From positions 112,426,320 through 112,490,319 of the forward strand of contig BSWB01000003.1 of assembly GCA_033239125.1 (NCBI GenBank): 64,000 bases of DNA, written 5' to 3'. Each line of letters begins with the position of its first letter. Position 1 is the first letter of the stretch. Position numbers and translations under genes: made by a program. The stretch comes from Fagopyrum homotropicum (Eukaryota > Streptophyta > Magnoliopsida > Caryophyllales > Polygonaceae). Shown here one piece after another: positions 1 to 10,125 of this stretch. The notes below the pieces were generated by a model. The model saw only the letters and a list, made by a program, of their open reading frames with translations. It was not told the origin of the DNA and did not search any database.

Positions 1-1290
1 TGAATGAAGAATGGGAAGGAGGGTTTTGGGGATGGTGTGGAGGAGGAAGGATTGATCCCACCAGTGAACGATGATGATGATGAGAGAGAAAGACAGATAG
101 AGATAGAGAGAGAGAGAGGGAAAATGAATAAAATGATTGAGGGGCAGGAGCTGGTGGAGATAGGAAGGAGGGCACATGGGGTGGTGGGGTCCATTTTCAT
201 TGTGGGACCCACCTTACAGCACATACTCTCACATATACGGTCCTTTCTTGTTGTTTCTAATATTTTTATTTTTGGTATGTTTATGTGTGGGAATTACGTA
301 TACTTTCAAAAATATTTGTCATGTTTTCACATGTTTAAAATCTTATATCATATTGACATTGATATAGCATATGTTTATGCATTTTTACACATTTACACCC
401 ACACTACTTTTTTATATAGTAAATTGTAGAATACATACTATAATCAACATAACTGTATTTTCCTACCAAAAATCATCAAGTCTAAAATTGCTTAGACCTT
501 ATAAACAATATGTTTGTGAACCCTAATGTCTCTCGCTCTAAACCACCTCCTCTCCGGTGACGCCCTCTTCCACTAATGGTATGTCCGTCTTTCCGACGAA
601 GACCTCTCATGTTCACCTCAGTGATATTGTACTTCGGATGGTAATAATTAGATTTGTACAAAAACCGGATCGGTCCACCCGTCTGGAAAAATGTTGGTAC
701 ATGTAGTTAATTTGGTCCTGCAGGTTGGCCCGGCCCATTTTTTACGGAAAGGATATGAACAACCGTTTTAGCCCACAGACTAGCCCGCCCCATATATATA
801 ACTATAAATATATATTATTCAAATCCCTAATTTGACTTTTTCCCTCACATATTTCCTCAACCACTGCCTTATATATCCTTAATCCTTAGGAGAGTGTCCA
901 TTTTCTAAACCTAACTCATATATCTTATTGACCTCTTCTCATGCTTCCTCTCTAGATCTCTCCTCTCCATCTACCATCCCTCTTCTTATCTCTCCTCTCC
1001 CACTTGTGGCAGAATCTATCTCGCCCATCCCCTCCTCTCCCGGCTCGTCTCTATCTTGCTCCTCTAGGACTTGCACATATCGATTTGAAGTTTTCATTGG
1101 TTTTGTTCTTCTTCGTATTCATTTAATCTTCAAATTTAGCGGTTCACTGTTCAACTCGCACATATCTTGCTCCTCTCTCAATTGGCATGTTCTTATACTC
1201 GCATCGAAAGGTTCGTAGACTTCATTTGGAAGGTTTGCACACTCACACCTATCTTGCTCCTCTCCTGGACTTTAGCTCGAGTTCGAATCC
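1..1290. other. Intergenic sequence, no gene recognised
   Basis: No frame here resembles a known protein. The open frames are short, low-complexity or AT-rich. Two things are visible. A GGCC-rich stretch with many GGTCC and GGCCCGGCCC words lies at about 650-790, like the repeat at 2520-3085. The 14-base word TATCTTGCTCCTCT occurs three times at 1052-1065, 1163-1176 and 1250-1263. The stretch ends where LTR sequence of element K begins. Confidence 0.6.
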
Positions 1291-2405
1291 TGATGCGGGG
1301 TTAATGCCACAATTTCTGATCTAGATTAAAAGTCCACGAAGAGTCTCAGAGAACAAATCTCGGGCGAGATTCCGGATACGGGGCCGAGATTTATGAAATT
1401 TTGAACAAAAGAATGTGAGTTTGATGGACTGGATAATGGATAGATAAGAAGATGATAGTATAAAATGAAATTGATGGAAATATAGAAAGATACAAACCAA
1501 GGTATTCCCGCAAAAAACCTTGATCAATTATGTGTCAAAACCCCTTAACAAAGTGCTTACCTTAACCCTCCCTTCTTTAACCTTACATAAGCCTTCTAAT
1601 TAAGACAAGCACAAGGAGGGACGAGAATTAACCAGGAGCACCAACCTTGAAGAAGTTTAATACACACAAGCACAAACTAGCAAGGACCCACAACAATTCG
1701 ATCAAAGACTCTCTCTTTTGATTGAATAGGAATGAATTAAACACAAATTTCGTAAGCGAAGCAACGAGTTCACACAATATTGTAGAAATATTAATCAAAT
1801 CAAATCGGCCTATGAATCTCACCTTCTAAGCCTATTTATCGAGGAGATTCTCGTACAAAAGATAAGAAATTTAACTAAAAGATAATCCTAAAAGATAGGA
1901 TCAAAAATCAACAAATACCTTTAGAATGTTTCAAAGCCTTAAAGGTATTAAAATAATAAAAGATATCTATAACTGATAAGATCGCAGTCGGATCTTATGA
2001 TTCTCGATAGGCGCCTAAATCTCGGTCAATCTTGTGATAAATCTCGGGCGAGATTTTGGGCCTCAGGACGAGATTTCTTCTTTATTACTCTTTCCTCGTC
2101 CTAGCCGCTTTCTATGCTTGCTTGATCATCTTGAGTCTTGTATTGTCCTTCCATAATAGCCAACAATGTCACTAAAGGAGACCTAGGTATGAGTGAGGTC
2201 TCTTTCAGTGCACATGTTGTCAATAAGCTAACAACTTCCTCATGGATGGCTTTGCTCTTGTTCTTGTGATAGCTCCTTTTATGTTGAGACTCAAAGATGA
2301 TGTGGTTGTATTCACCTTCAGTGCATTTGCTCTTGATCTAGTAGTTGGTTCTTGAGGTGGTGTTCGAGATGGTCCCTCATCAAATCAAGTCCTTTCAAGA
2401 TCGAA
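1291..2405 (-). mobile_element. Element K: 3' remnant of a chromovirus-type Ty3/gypsy retrotransposon
   Basis: The left edge starts TGATGCGGGGTT, the same edge as element E at 24049. Matching blocks then follow in the same order in both, for example the AACCTTGATC block at 1518 versus 24290 and the GGAGCACCAA block at 1635 versus 24403. Read on the minus strand, the order is the end of a polyprotein, a 3' untranslated part, then the LTR. Only the 3' end is present; the right boundary near 2405 is a truncation I cannot place exactly. Palindromic CTCGG/CGAGATT words lie at 1352-1395 and 2010-2078. Confidence 0.6.
2080..2390 (-). pseudogene. pol: Polyprotein C-terminal tail of element K, broken
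   Basis: The minus strand encodes a tail with the TRSRA and ITRTRAK motifs found at the end of many chromovirus polyproteins, after the integrase C-terminal domain. It then has an EEVVSLL...SPLVTLL segment that aligns with EEVSSLL...SSLVTLL in element E (24706-25060). One frameshift near 2270 separates the two halves. Integrase itself is not present. The assignment rests on the paralogous comparison with E, whose integrase is clear. Confidence 0.55.
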
Positions 2406-2519
2406 TCAAGTGTACTTATCTTGTTATCAATTTGGTCCTCTCATGTAAATTGATTTTCATTTAGGTTGTTTTTAAGTATTCTTTGGTTGATTATGGGACT
2501 TGTGTTGTAACTTGTAATT

Positions 2520-3085
2520 AGACCTGGCCAAACCCGGACACTGGCCGGATATGGGCCGGACTTTCAAAAAAGTTTTTCTATTTTCCCGGAACGAGTCCAG
2601 ATTTTTGGCCTAAAGGTCTTGTCCCTACCCGCCCGCATCGGGCTTCGGTATGGGAGGAACTCGGATTTTATTATATTTTAAAAGAGAGAAAAAGTATTCC
2701 TGTTAAATTTTAAAAAGTAAAAAAGTATTACACATAAACTAAAGTAGTCCAATGGTTGTGGACACTTGAACCTTACTTTGAGGTCTCCGGTTCAAATTTT
2801 ACCATTTACCCCCAAAAATTTACATTTTAATTTTAAAAAATATAATAAAAATGGGCTTCCAGGCTGGATTATAGGCCCATACGGGCCTAAACACTTGCTT
2901 GTACCCGTCCATCTTGGGATCTAGGCGGGGCGGGATAACCCGTTAGCCAGCCCGAGTTTTACATGGGTAATATGGGTAGTGTTAGAGGCCCGGACAAGCC
3001 GGGTCTGGCTAGCCCGATCGATATATTTCGGACAAAATTTTAATTTTGGTCCGACCCGTAACCAACCCGAATCCTCTTTTGTACA
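2520..3085. repeat. GGCC-rich dispersed repeat with SINE-like internal promoter boxes
   Basis: Both ends are rich in GGCCGG, CCCGG and GGTCCGACCC words, starting near TAGACCTGGCC and ending near CCAACCCGAATCC. Between them lies a core that looks like a tRNA-derived pol III promoter: an A-box-like TAGTCCAATGGTTG at 2745-2758 and a B-box-like GGTTCAAATTT at 2789-2799, 44 bases apart. I see no clear target duplication and no poly(A) tail, so a SINE inside a longer GGCC-rich element is only one reading. A degenerate DNA transposon is another. Confidence 0.35.
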
Positions 3086-3619
3086 AGTCCATTAAGAATC
3101 CCCCAACAAAACTCAGTCTTGTAATAAGCGTTTGTATTTTGTAGGCGAATGGGATCGAATGTCAGAACTGATTGACGATATATCAAAAACAAGGACAGTT
3201 CATATTTATTTTCCAAAAGGTGTAGACTCTACTCCTTATATTCTTTTTTGACGATGACGTGGTAAAAAGTTTTGATGCTCTATGATATAATTCAGTTGTG
3301 ATCACAATATTAGGACAAATGATCTCTTTTACATGATCTGAGAAGACATTGCGACATATGTGGAACTCTTATTAAGGGTGGTCTTCTTTGATCGACCGAA
3401 TGATTTCTTGTTGCTAAATTTTGAGCTTTAATCTAACATTCTTGAAACTTTTTCTATAGGACCTAGGTCCATGTTTAGACAAAATATGATGGTGAAACAA
3501 TGATCCCCTTCTTTTGAATCCAATCTTTCGTGATCACAAGAACTAGAGTTTGAGTGAGAATCACCAAGTTGCCGTTTGTGATGTACAAGTGGAATATTTT
3601 ACAAGATATTGGATGCTTT
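3086..3619. other. No gene recognised
   Basis: AT-rich sequence. At 3132-3143 the tract TTGTATTTTGTAG resembles a plant 3' splice site and is followed by about 30 codons without a stop, but I recognise no protein in it. Nothing else is supportable. Confidence 0.4.
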
Positions 3620-3822
3620 GTCTTATATCATTGTTCTTTGTTGCTTGAGATTCACATAACAACCTAAATATATATACCTTTGCTTGATTTCGCCATATTC
3701 CTTGTGTTTGACCCTAAAATACTTGCTTGTATTGCGATTGATCCGTACACTGCGGGTTCGCTATTATTTGCTTGATTCTTGTTATAAATTGAAGACTTAT
3801 TTGCACACGTTTTGGAGTGAAC
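3620..3822 (+). repeat. LTR L: 3' end of an Athila-type LTR
   Basis: This is the same LTR end seen in C, D, G and H: a GTGTTTGACC/GAGTTCGA block, then TGATCCGTACACTGCGGGTTCG, then TTATTTGCACACGTTTTGGAGTGAACA at the edge. The 5' part of this LTR is not recognisable upstream, where the GGCC-rich repeat lies. No tRNA-Asp binding site follows the edge, so it is a 3' LTR or a solo LTR remnant next to element J. Confidence 0.6.
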
Positions 3823-4333
3823 ATGACGCTATGGAATTGGTCTCTTATGACGGAAATGGTCTTGACTTTGAACGACGAAGGCATGTTGATAAAAATGAAC
3901 GGCAAGCCGGGAGGTAAGTGATTGGGCATAGTAAAGACAAACCTCGGTTCATGCAACTCAGATTTGTAGTCCAACAACATAATGATGTCATGGTCGGGGT
4001 TGATGACTTCTTCTTCCTCGATGGTGATCTCATCTTTATCATCTTGAAAGTACTGTCTACATAACGGATTGACAAGTTGAATTGGAAATACCAGGGCACA
4101 ATTTTCAATGACAACATATCCCTCGTCTTCAACTTTTCCCTTGTCACACAATGGGGTGACAACCAACTCACACTTTGGTTGAGTCACCGCTTGGGGTTCT
4201 TCTTGTTGGGCGGACGTCGTGTGGGCAAGAAGTTGTACCCTCAAAATTTCTATCTCACACTTCCATCGTTGGGACAAGCACGTCGTTGGGGGGAAACTTT
4301 GACAACATGCTCATGATTGGTACGCCGTCTTGG
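3823..4333 (-). pseudogene. Unrecognised coding-like remnant of element J
   Basis: The minus strand is open from about 4277 to 3823 (and further into LTR L, where it is only antisense). The residues include an acidic stretch (ITIEEEEVI) and a proline-rich MPNHLPPGLPF segment. I do not recognise the family. If B is removed, together with one copy of its duplication, this sequence lies directly downstream of the J frame at 22572-22809, so it is probably internal sequence of J. A frame change near 4255 and a stop separate the two frames. Confidence 0.4.
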
Positions 4334-4338
4334 GGCAA

Positions 4339-5520
4339 TGACTAGAGGTATTTCTATGGTCGTCTATACCTAATCAAAAGTAAATCCTGACTTAGCACTA
4401 AAACAAGTATAGTGATTAAGTAAGGGTCGAACCCAAGAGAGTTAAGGTGTTTTATTAGGTGCAATTATTGATTATAGAAACGAGTAACAAAGGGGGGGGG
4501 GGTTTGGTTAAATTGATGCACAAAATCTTATGAAAACGAATAACGCAACAAGTAAGACAATAATGGGTGAATCTATACTAGGTTGATTCTAAGCATGCAA
4601 TTGCTACTTTGGTGAGTTCCTTTTACAAGTTTTCAAGTAATCTTCCGTCTCGATCATATATATGTGTTGAGCCAACTAGCATCAATACAACTTAACAGGT
4701 TAGTGTTCCGTAAACCTACAAGAACAAATAACAAGTTAGCTTTCAAACAAAGACTAAGGGATATAAAGAAAAGATTAAAACCGTTAAACTTATCTTTATA
4801 TTTGTGTTCCTTTTCTTTAAGTAATTACAACCCGTTATTACTTAAAGTTTACTACTAGATTAAAGACCCGAACCCGGAACCGATTAATCCTAGTTCTTTG
4901 CATGCACTTTAGAACCTAAGGTGATCAATCTCAAGTAATAGTAAAACATGCAATTAGACAATGAAGATCAAGGAAAGACAAAGCATACTAAATGAAAACT
5001 TATATTAAAAAGAACTTACAACCAAAGTAACAATGCAGCTTCAAACCAACCAAATGTAGCAAGGGAGTTAGCAACTCATTACAAAGGTAGCAAGATAATC
5101 TAAATGGAAAAAATGGATAATTTGTTGGATGATAAGTTGGATGATTCTAGCAATCAACCAAGGACTATTTATACTACAAAAGACACTAAATAGGAGTAAA
5201 TGGCCGGCCCAAAACAGCCACCTTTAATGCCATAAAGGTGGTGTAAACAGCCGGAGTAAAGCTTCTGACTTTAAACCGCAGGGGCGGTGAAGGCAAAAAC
5301 GTATGATCTTCTTTATGGCCGCAGGGGCGGCTAGGCCATCCCGCAGTGGCGGATCTTTAATGCTCTTCAAACGTCTGACCCTTCAACTTCCTACCGTTTC
5401 TGATGCCAAGCCGCCGGGGCGTCCCTATGTCAACGCAGGGGCGGTGACACAACCTCTTCATCTTCCAGCTCCCAGGTTGAGGCACCGACACAGACGCAGG
5501 GGAAGGCGCAAGGGCACAGG
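4339..5520 (-). repeat. Element B 3' LTR, left portion
   Basis: Nearly identical to 21052-22230. It starts TGACTAGAGGTATT at the left edge and is cut at 5520 by element A; it resumes at 16977. GCAGGGGCGG words cluster at 5275-5520. On the element's own strand TATAAATA (plus 5166-5173) is a plausible TATA box, downstream of the GCAGGGGCGG cluster. Confidence 0.9.
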
Positions 5521-7294
5521 TGTTCGCAACAAACGGTGTGTGCAAGCTTTAAATTTATAACCCTAGATGTAAGCTTAAAAAAAAATGCGAACCCGCAGTG
5601 TACAAGTCAATCGTAGTAAAAAGCAAGAAATTCCAGGTGTCGATCACAGGGACTTAGTGAAACAAAGCAGGTATAGGTTGTCTATGTAATTACTAACCAC
5701 AAAGGTGATTAAAACAATCAAAGTTGATAAAAAGTCAATCAAAGAAATATGCAATTCTAGGGATTAAAGCATCTAGTTGTGGTTCCAACTCAAGATCTAA
5801 AGATAAGCGGACAAAGCTGAGATTTTGCAAAAGGAAGGTGTTACTAAAGTGGAATAGATCACCGGGTAAGTCTCACTACTCACTAATCCCAAACTGTAAC
5901 TCCTATTACCGGATAAGTCTCAAGGAATTAAGGAAAAGAACTATAACCTCAAACCAACACACCACCTAAGGGAATAGAATTAACCTTTACCGGGTAAGTC
6001 TCAGGCTAACTCACAAAGATGGGATGAAAGCACACTCAAATCCTAATAAAGGATAAACCTTTATTACCTATACTTATGATCTTGGGTAAACAAACAAAGG
6101 AATTACCGGGTAAGTTTCATCCTAGGCTTGCATTGAACCAGGAAAGGTGTAATAAGAATAGGATTTGGCAAACGCTAACACTTAAATCTCAGTTTCGGAT
6201 CAGAAAGGTCACCTCGGTCAGACGAATTCCACCCCGGCCGAGATGTTCATCGACTGAGCGAGATGTTCTAGGGTTAAGGATAAAGGCTCGAGCTTTCAGG
6301 GTCCTACTGTGATTTAAGATTATTCTATCATTATTTTTCCCACAACCTTCAGCCAATCACCCTAGAATCACACAAAGAAATTAGCCACTCATCATCATGA
6401 AAGCAATAATCAAATATAAGGGAAGAAAGTGAATAATTGAACAAGAAAACCTTAAGAACAAGGCTTCTATAACTGAATCAATTATCAAACAAACAAGCGT
6501 TCCTTGGATCATAATCCAATAAGACAATCAACAGAGAAGGGAATCTAAGAAAGTCTTTCAAAACCCTTCACAACAACTATAAAAGCTATCAACTTCCTTC
6601 CTTCAATCTTCCTTCAACCTTCAAAAAGGTTCTTCAAATCTCCCAGCATGTAGTGGGGTGATAGCACGATCTTCACCCCTAAGCGGTTGTTCCAGCCGTT
6701 AGCGGATGTCGGTTTTGTGGAAAATCCAACCCTTTTTATAGGAAAATTACCCTCCAAAGATAAGATATCTTAGAAAGATCTCTTCCCATAAAAATAGGTA
6801 AAATATATGGGCTAAATTATCTTCTTCCTTCCAGGAATCCAGCCTAAAAATATAAGATCCTCTTTCCAAAAATAAAAGATCTCAGCCAAATAAAATATAT
6901 CTCTCGCCGCGTCCAAGGTGTTCGCCTCGGTCGAGTAGATCCTCTGGATCACCTCGGTCGAGATGGTACTGTAGCTGACCGAGGTGAATCACAACTGAAT
7001 GTGAAATCTCACAAATCTGGTCCAAAGTGAATCTTCAATCCATTTTCATGATTCCTGGATTCTTTCTTAAGCTCCTGAATGTAGCTCCAATGACTCCTTA
7101 GCTCCTTTTGCTCCATTTTGATGTAAAACGTGCCATTTTACCTACGATTACAACGAAACTTGCTGTAGACCTCGATTCCCGTAAAGGTAGATGAAACGAC
7201 AATATAATCACATAATATACATTCAAACATGCAGATTATTGAAGATAAAACGTCTAAACAGGTCCCAAAATATAGACTATAATTCATGCTATCA
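5521..7294 (-). repeat. Element A 3' LTR
   Basis: Pairs with 15202-16976. On the plus strand it begins TGTTCGC and ends GCTATCA. It carries four copies of ACCGGGTAAGTCTCA (sense TGAGACTTACCCGGT) between about 5864 and 6123, palindrome islands of the CTCGGTCGAGG type at 6210-6265 and 6905-6985, and a TATA box TATAAAAAGG (minus strand, 6731-6740). Confidence 0.92.
6731..6740 (-). promoter_or_regulatory. TATA box in element A LTR
   Basis: TATAAAAAGG on the minus strand, about 555 bases into the LTR, in the same place as the TATA box of C and D. Palindrome island 1 (6905-6985) lies just upstream of it in the element's sense. The matching place in the 5' LTR (about 16414-16423) reads TATTAAAAGG, so the promoter copy that would drive the element has decayed. 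Confidence 0.55.
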
Positions 7295-7333
7295 AAATAC
7301 CCCATACTTAGCCCTTGATTGTCCCCAAGCAAG
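7295..7333 (-). promoter_or_regulatory. Element A pre-LTR hairpin and polypurine-like tract
   Basis: Read on the minus strand, a hairpin with arms CTTGCTTG and CAATCAAG (one mismatch) and loop GGGA (7314-7333) is followed by GGCTAAGTATGGGGTATTT and then the LTR edge TGATAGC. The G-rich tract is in the position of the polypurine tract that primes plus-strand DNA. The same arrangement precedes the 3' LTR of B, C and D. Confidence 0.7.
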
Positions 7334-8609
7334 TCCGAATATAAAATACAAGATAGAAGGGATTATAAGTCATAAAGATCAATGAAAAAGTCTTTCAAAA
7401 CATTTTAATGGTGTGCTACAATCATAGATCACTGTAAGAGAATGCTTCATGGAATTTAAAATCAAAATATGATCAAAATATTTTATAAATATAAGAAAGT
7501 TGTTCATCTTTGCATAAAATCATAGAATGCATAATAAATCATAATCATCGAAGTTAATCATGTATAATCCAGTTTAAACCACCAAGTCAATCAACAAGTT
7601 CGAGGTCTCAAGGTCTTTCAAAAAGAAATTTCAAAGAAACGTGTGAGGGTGGGATGTATATAGGGAATGTGGTGCTAGAATCCGGGAAAAGGATCTTCAC
7701 TTCACTTGCTTTGAATTTTAACATCTTCCACCAATAAGCTTTGCTTATTTACTTTTTACTTTACTTTTTGGGATGCATGGACAGAGGTGCACAATAACCG
7801 AAGCCTAGGAGATCAACAATCATCAATTTCTCGAGATGCCTCAAACCCTTGATGCACATACCATGACCCGTTAGGAATATCGCTCAATCCGACTTTGGCA
7901 AGACACAAACACCCAGCTATGTGAATGGTGCCGAGTTACTCATCATCATGATTGACTTCCCCAAACCTATATGTTTCTTTCTAACTTTCAGCCAACATCT
8001 CAACTTTTCTTTCACTTGCTTTTCACTTTTGCTTGCTTCCAAATTCCCGGATAGGTAAAGGGAGGCAAATATGTATATGAGGGGCTAAGCATGATCAAGA
8101 AGAAGAAGAGAGAAGAGAATGAATTGCCTTGGTCTTCCTAGGAAGAAAGTGAGAGAACTCATAACGTGGTGTCAACCTTCAAATCCAACATAATTTGGAT
8201 AAAAACAAAGTATTAAACATGCCACAAATTTCAAACAAAGCATTTAGCAACTTAAACATATCATAAAACCTTTCAAACATATAAAGATTTCAAAACCAGT
8301 CAGCAAACAAAATTATCACTGAGGTCATATCCACATAAGAAGCACAAAAATAATTTCAAAATTCTTTTCAGTTAAACTACCTCGGTCGAGGTGTTCTAAG
8401 TCAACCGAGGTGAAGTACCTCGTTCGGCCAGAATCACTTCGGTCGAGGCATAAATTTTTTTTTTTTTCAAAACCAGTTTTTGACGTTTTTCTCAATCAAA
8501 TAACCTGTATGCATGCATGTAATCTCAGATAAGCACATAGAGCATAATAAAACATAAATATCCAATTGAGTCGAGTCATACATCCACATGAAAGTCAAAT
8601 AATACATCA
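7334..8609 (-). other. Element A 3' non-coding region with conserved block
   Basis: About 1.27 kb without a credible frame. The block at 7793-7970 (from the GAAGCCTAGG word to GACTTCCCCAAACCTAT) is shared with C (36120-36320), D (52958-53160) and I (62955-63130), although the surroundings have diverged. A palindrome island (CCTCGGTCGAGGTG and related words) lies at 8380-8450. Confidence 0.65.
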
Positions 8610-8642
8610 AATACCCCATACTTGGGACACATTGTCCCAATG
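8610..8642 (-). promoter_or_regulatory. Element A post-ORF hairpin and G-rich tract
   Basis: On the minus strand, arms CATTG and CAATG with loop GGA (8630-8642) are followed within 8 bases by CAAGTATGGGGTAT. This is the first of two hairpin/G-tract modules in the element. It lies about 85 bases past the stop codon of the ATHILA ORF. Confidence 0.6.
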
Positions 8643-8727
8643 GGTCAAAATAAGTCTAGAAAATAAAGTACTCACCGGACATAAGCTGAGCTGCATAATA
8701 AATAAAGAAAGAAAATCCTACAAGCTC

Positions 8728-10125
8728 TCAATAATCCCGATCCGGTGGTGGTGGTGGTGGCACGTACGGGTACTGAGATGGGTCGAAAGGATAGCCCATG
8801 ACATGCTGAAACTGAATCTCAGCCATCACGTGCTGGTAGTGTAGTCTCTCCTGCATCTCTCGGATATCTAGGGACATGGCAGCATAGGAATCTATCATCT
8901 GATCTGTCAGATCATCGATCCGACGGTGAGCAACTGGATCCCTCTGCCTGCGTACCATACACCTAGCAGGACGTGCTGGTGCTGCAGCCGGCTCCTTCTC
9001 AGTCTCGTCGTCATCTAAATCAATGACCGGCGCACTAGTCCCAGCTGTATCTGTACCCGTGTCCATAGGAGCACCGCCATCATCATCATCATCATCATCA
9101 TCATCCTCCTCCTCATCATCTGCCTCATCCTCCTTTGTTGGCCCCTGAGCTGCTGCAGTTGCTGCCTCTCTAGCGTCCTCTATTAGCGGAATCCATGCAG
9201 TTTGCCAGTAATGCGGATCATACACGGAGAACTGTGGTGACCATCTAATGCCCTGAGGCGCAGTCTGCTCCCATGGAATTGCCACATATGGCGTAGTAAG
9301 TCCTCGGGGAACCAGTATCCTCCGAGTGATCATCTCCTGAAGTCCGAGCGACTTGGCAGCCGCCACCATGGTACAAGCACTGAGATCCAGATCCATGTAA
9401 CTCGCTATATGAGTCACTATACCTCCACAACAGATGTCGCCCTTCGCCTTCGCCTTTATCTCATGTAGATCCTCCGCCAGCATCAATCCAAAATCTGGGA
9501 CTCCTCTAGTCACCATGCAATATAGACTCAGAAGCTCACCTTGTCTGATCTTTTGGGGCGTCTCAGTACGCACCAGAAGGGTCTCACTGAAAATCCTATG
9601 AGCTAGTCTAAAAGCTAGATGGAAAATGATCCGCTCCCTGGAATCTCCAGGTCTCCATCTGTCTGCGTGCTCAACCACATGAGCAATCTGTCCCCAAAAC
9701 TCTCGAGCTACAACTCGAGAAGGAAAATCAGCCACAGTAGGGATCGGGAAGCCAAAGATGTCCCGCCAGTGGTCCAAGGGAACTATGTAATTCCGGTTCA
9801 TCAACCGGTACTTGATGGCGCGCTCGGTGGGCAAGTAAGTGACGGAGCTGACAAACTCCAAGGTCGGCTCTAAGTAGGCCGGAGCTCTAATCTCTGTGAA
9901 CTGCTCCAGCCCCACAACAGATATCATCCGCCTCAGATCCTCGTCCACATGGAGGCAATCAAAAGCAGATATGTCCAAGAAGCGTGGTGCAACCACTGGA
10001 CGTGCCGCTATGCGGTCATAATCGACCTGGTGTCGCTCGTAGATCACCGGTCTAGTACGGCGGGAGGAAGAAGAAGGAGAAGGAGAAGATCTGTCTCTCA
10101 GGACCAACTGCCTGTCAGAACTCAT
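8728..10125 (-). CDS. ATHILA (env-like) ORF of element A, intact
   Basis: 465 codons with ATG at 10123-10125 and no interruption. This is the ATHILA ORF family (Pfam PF03078 type) found downstream of pol in Athila elements; its function is unknown. Serine/arginine-rich N-terminus (residues about 12-26), conserved core (about 35-315, with ARPVVAPRFLD, YRLMNRNY and HWRDIFGFP motifs), a strongly acidic run (about 333-350) and a proline-rich C-terminus (YPYVPPPPPP). I see no signal peptide or transmembrane helix, so nothing supports a membrane envelope protein. It is the only clearly intact element gene in the window, which suggests recent activity or selection. Relatives: 33937-35471 (C), 49177-50662 (D), 17984-18850 (B). 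Confidence 0.85.
   Translation of the reverse strand: MSSDRQLVLRDRSSPSPSSSSRRTRPVIYERHQVDYDRIAARPVVAPRFLDISAFDCLHVDEDLRRMISVVGLEQFTEIRAPAYLEPTLEFVSSVTYLPTERAIKYRLMNRNYIVPLDHWRDIFGFPIPTVADFPSRVVAREFWGQIAHVVEHADRWRPGDSRERIIFHLAFRLAHRIFSETLLVRTETPQKIRQGELLSLYCMVTRGVPDFGLMLAEDLHEIKAKAKGDICCGGIVTHIASYMDLDLSACTMVAAAKSLGLQEMITRRILVPRGLTTPYVAIPWEQTAPQGIRWSPQFSVYDPHYWQTAWIPLIEDAREAATAAAQGPTKEDEADDEEEDDDDDDDDDGGAPMDTGTDTAGTSAPVIDLDDDETEKEPAAAPARPARCMVRRQRDPVAHRRIDDLTDQMIDSYAAMSLDIREMQERLHYQHVMAEIQFQHVMGYPFDPSQYPYVPPPPPPDRDY

Noticed and set aside
4..429. 141-codon open frame at the left edge
   Set aside because: Low-complexity start (purine-rich GAGAGA repeats), then AT-rich sequence; no recognisable domain and no gene structure around it.
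3140..3240. Possible host exon after a TTTTGTAG splice-site-like tract
   Set aside because: Only about 30 open codons, no recognised protein, no donor or neighbouring exon.
3714..3822. The C-terminal part of the minus-strand frame 3714-4277 as protein
   Set aside because: It is antisense to the conserved 3' end of an Athila LTR (the CCGTACACTGCGGGTT stretch).
4490..4502. G run (also about 21208-21218) as a regulatory tract
   Set aside because: Simple homopolymer inside the B LTR, differing in length between the two LTRs as expected from slippage.
8728..10125. Reading the ATHILA ORF as a viral envelope glycoprotein
   Set aside because: No signal peptide, no hydrophobic membrane segment and no cysteine pattern of envelope proteins in any of the copies.
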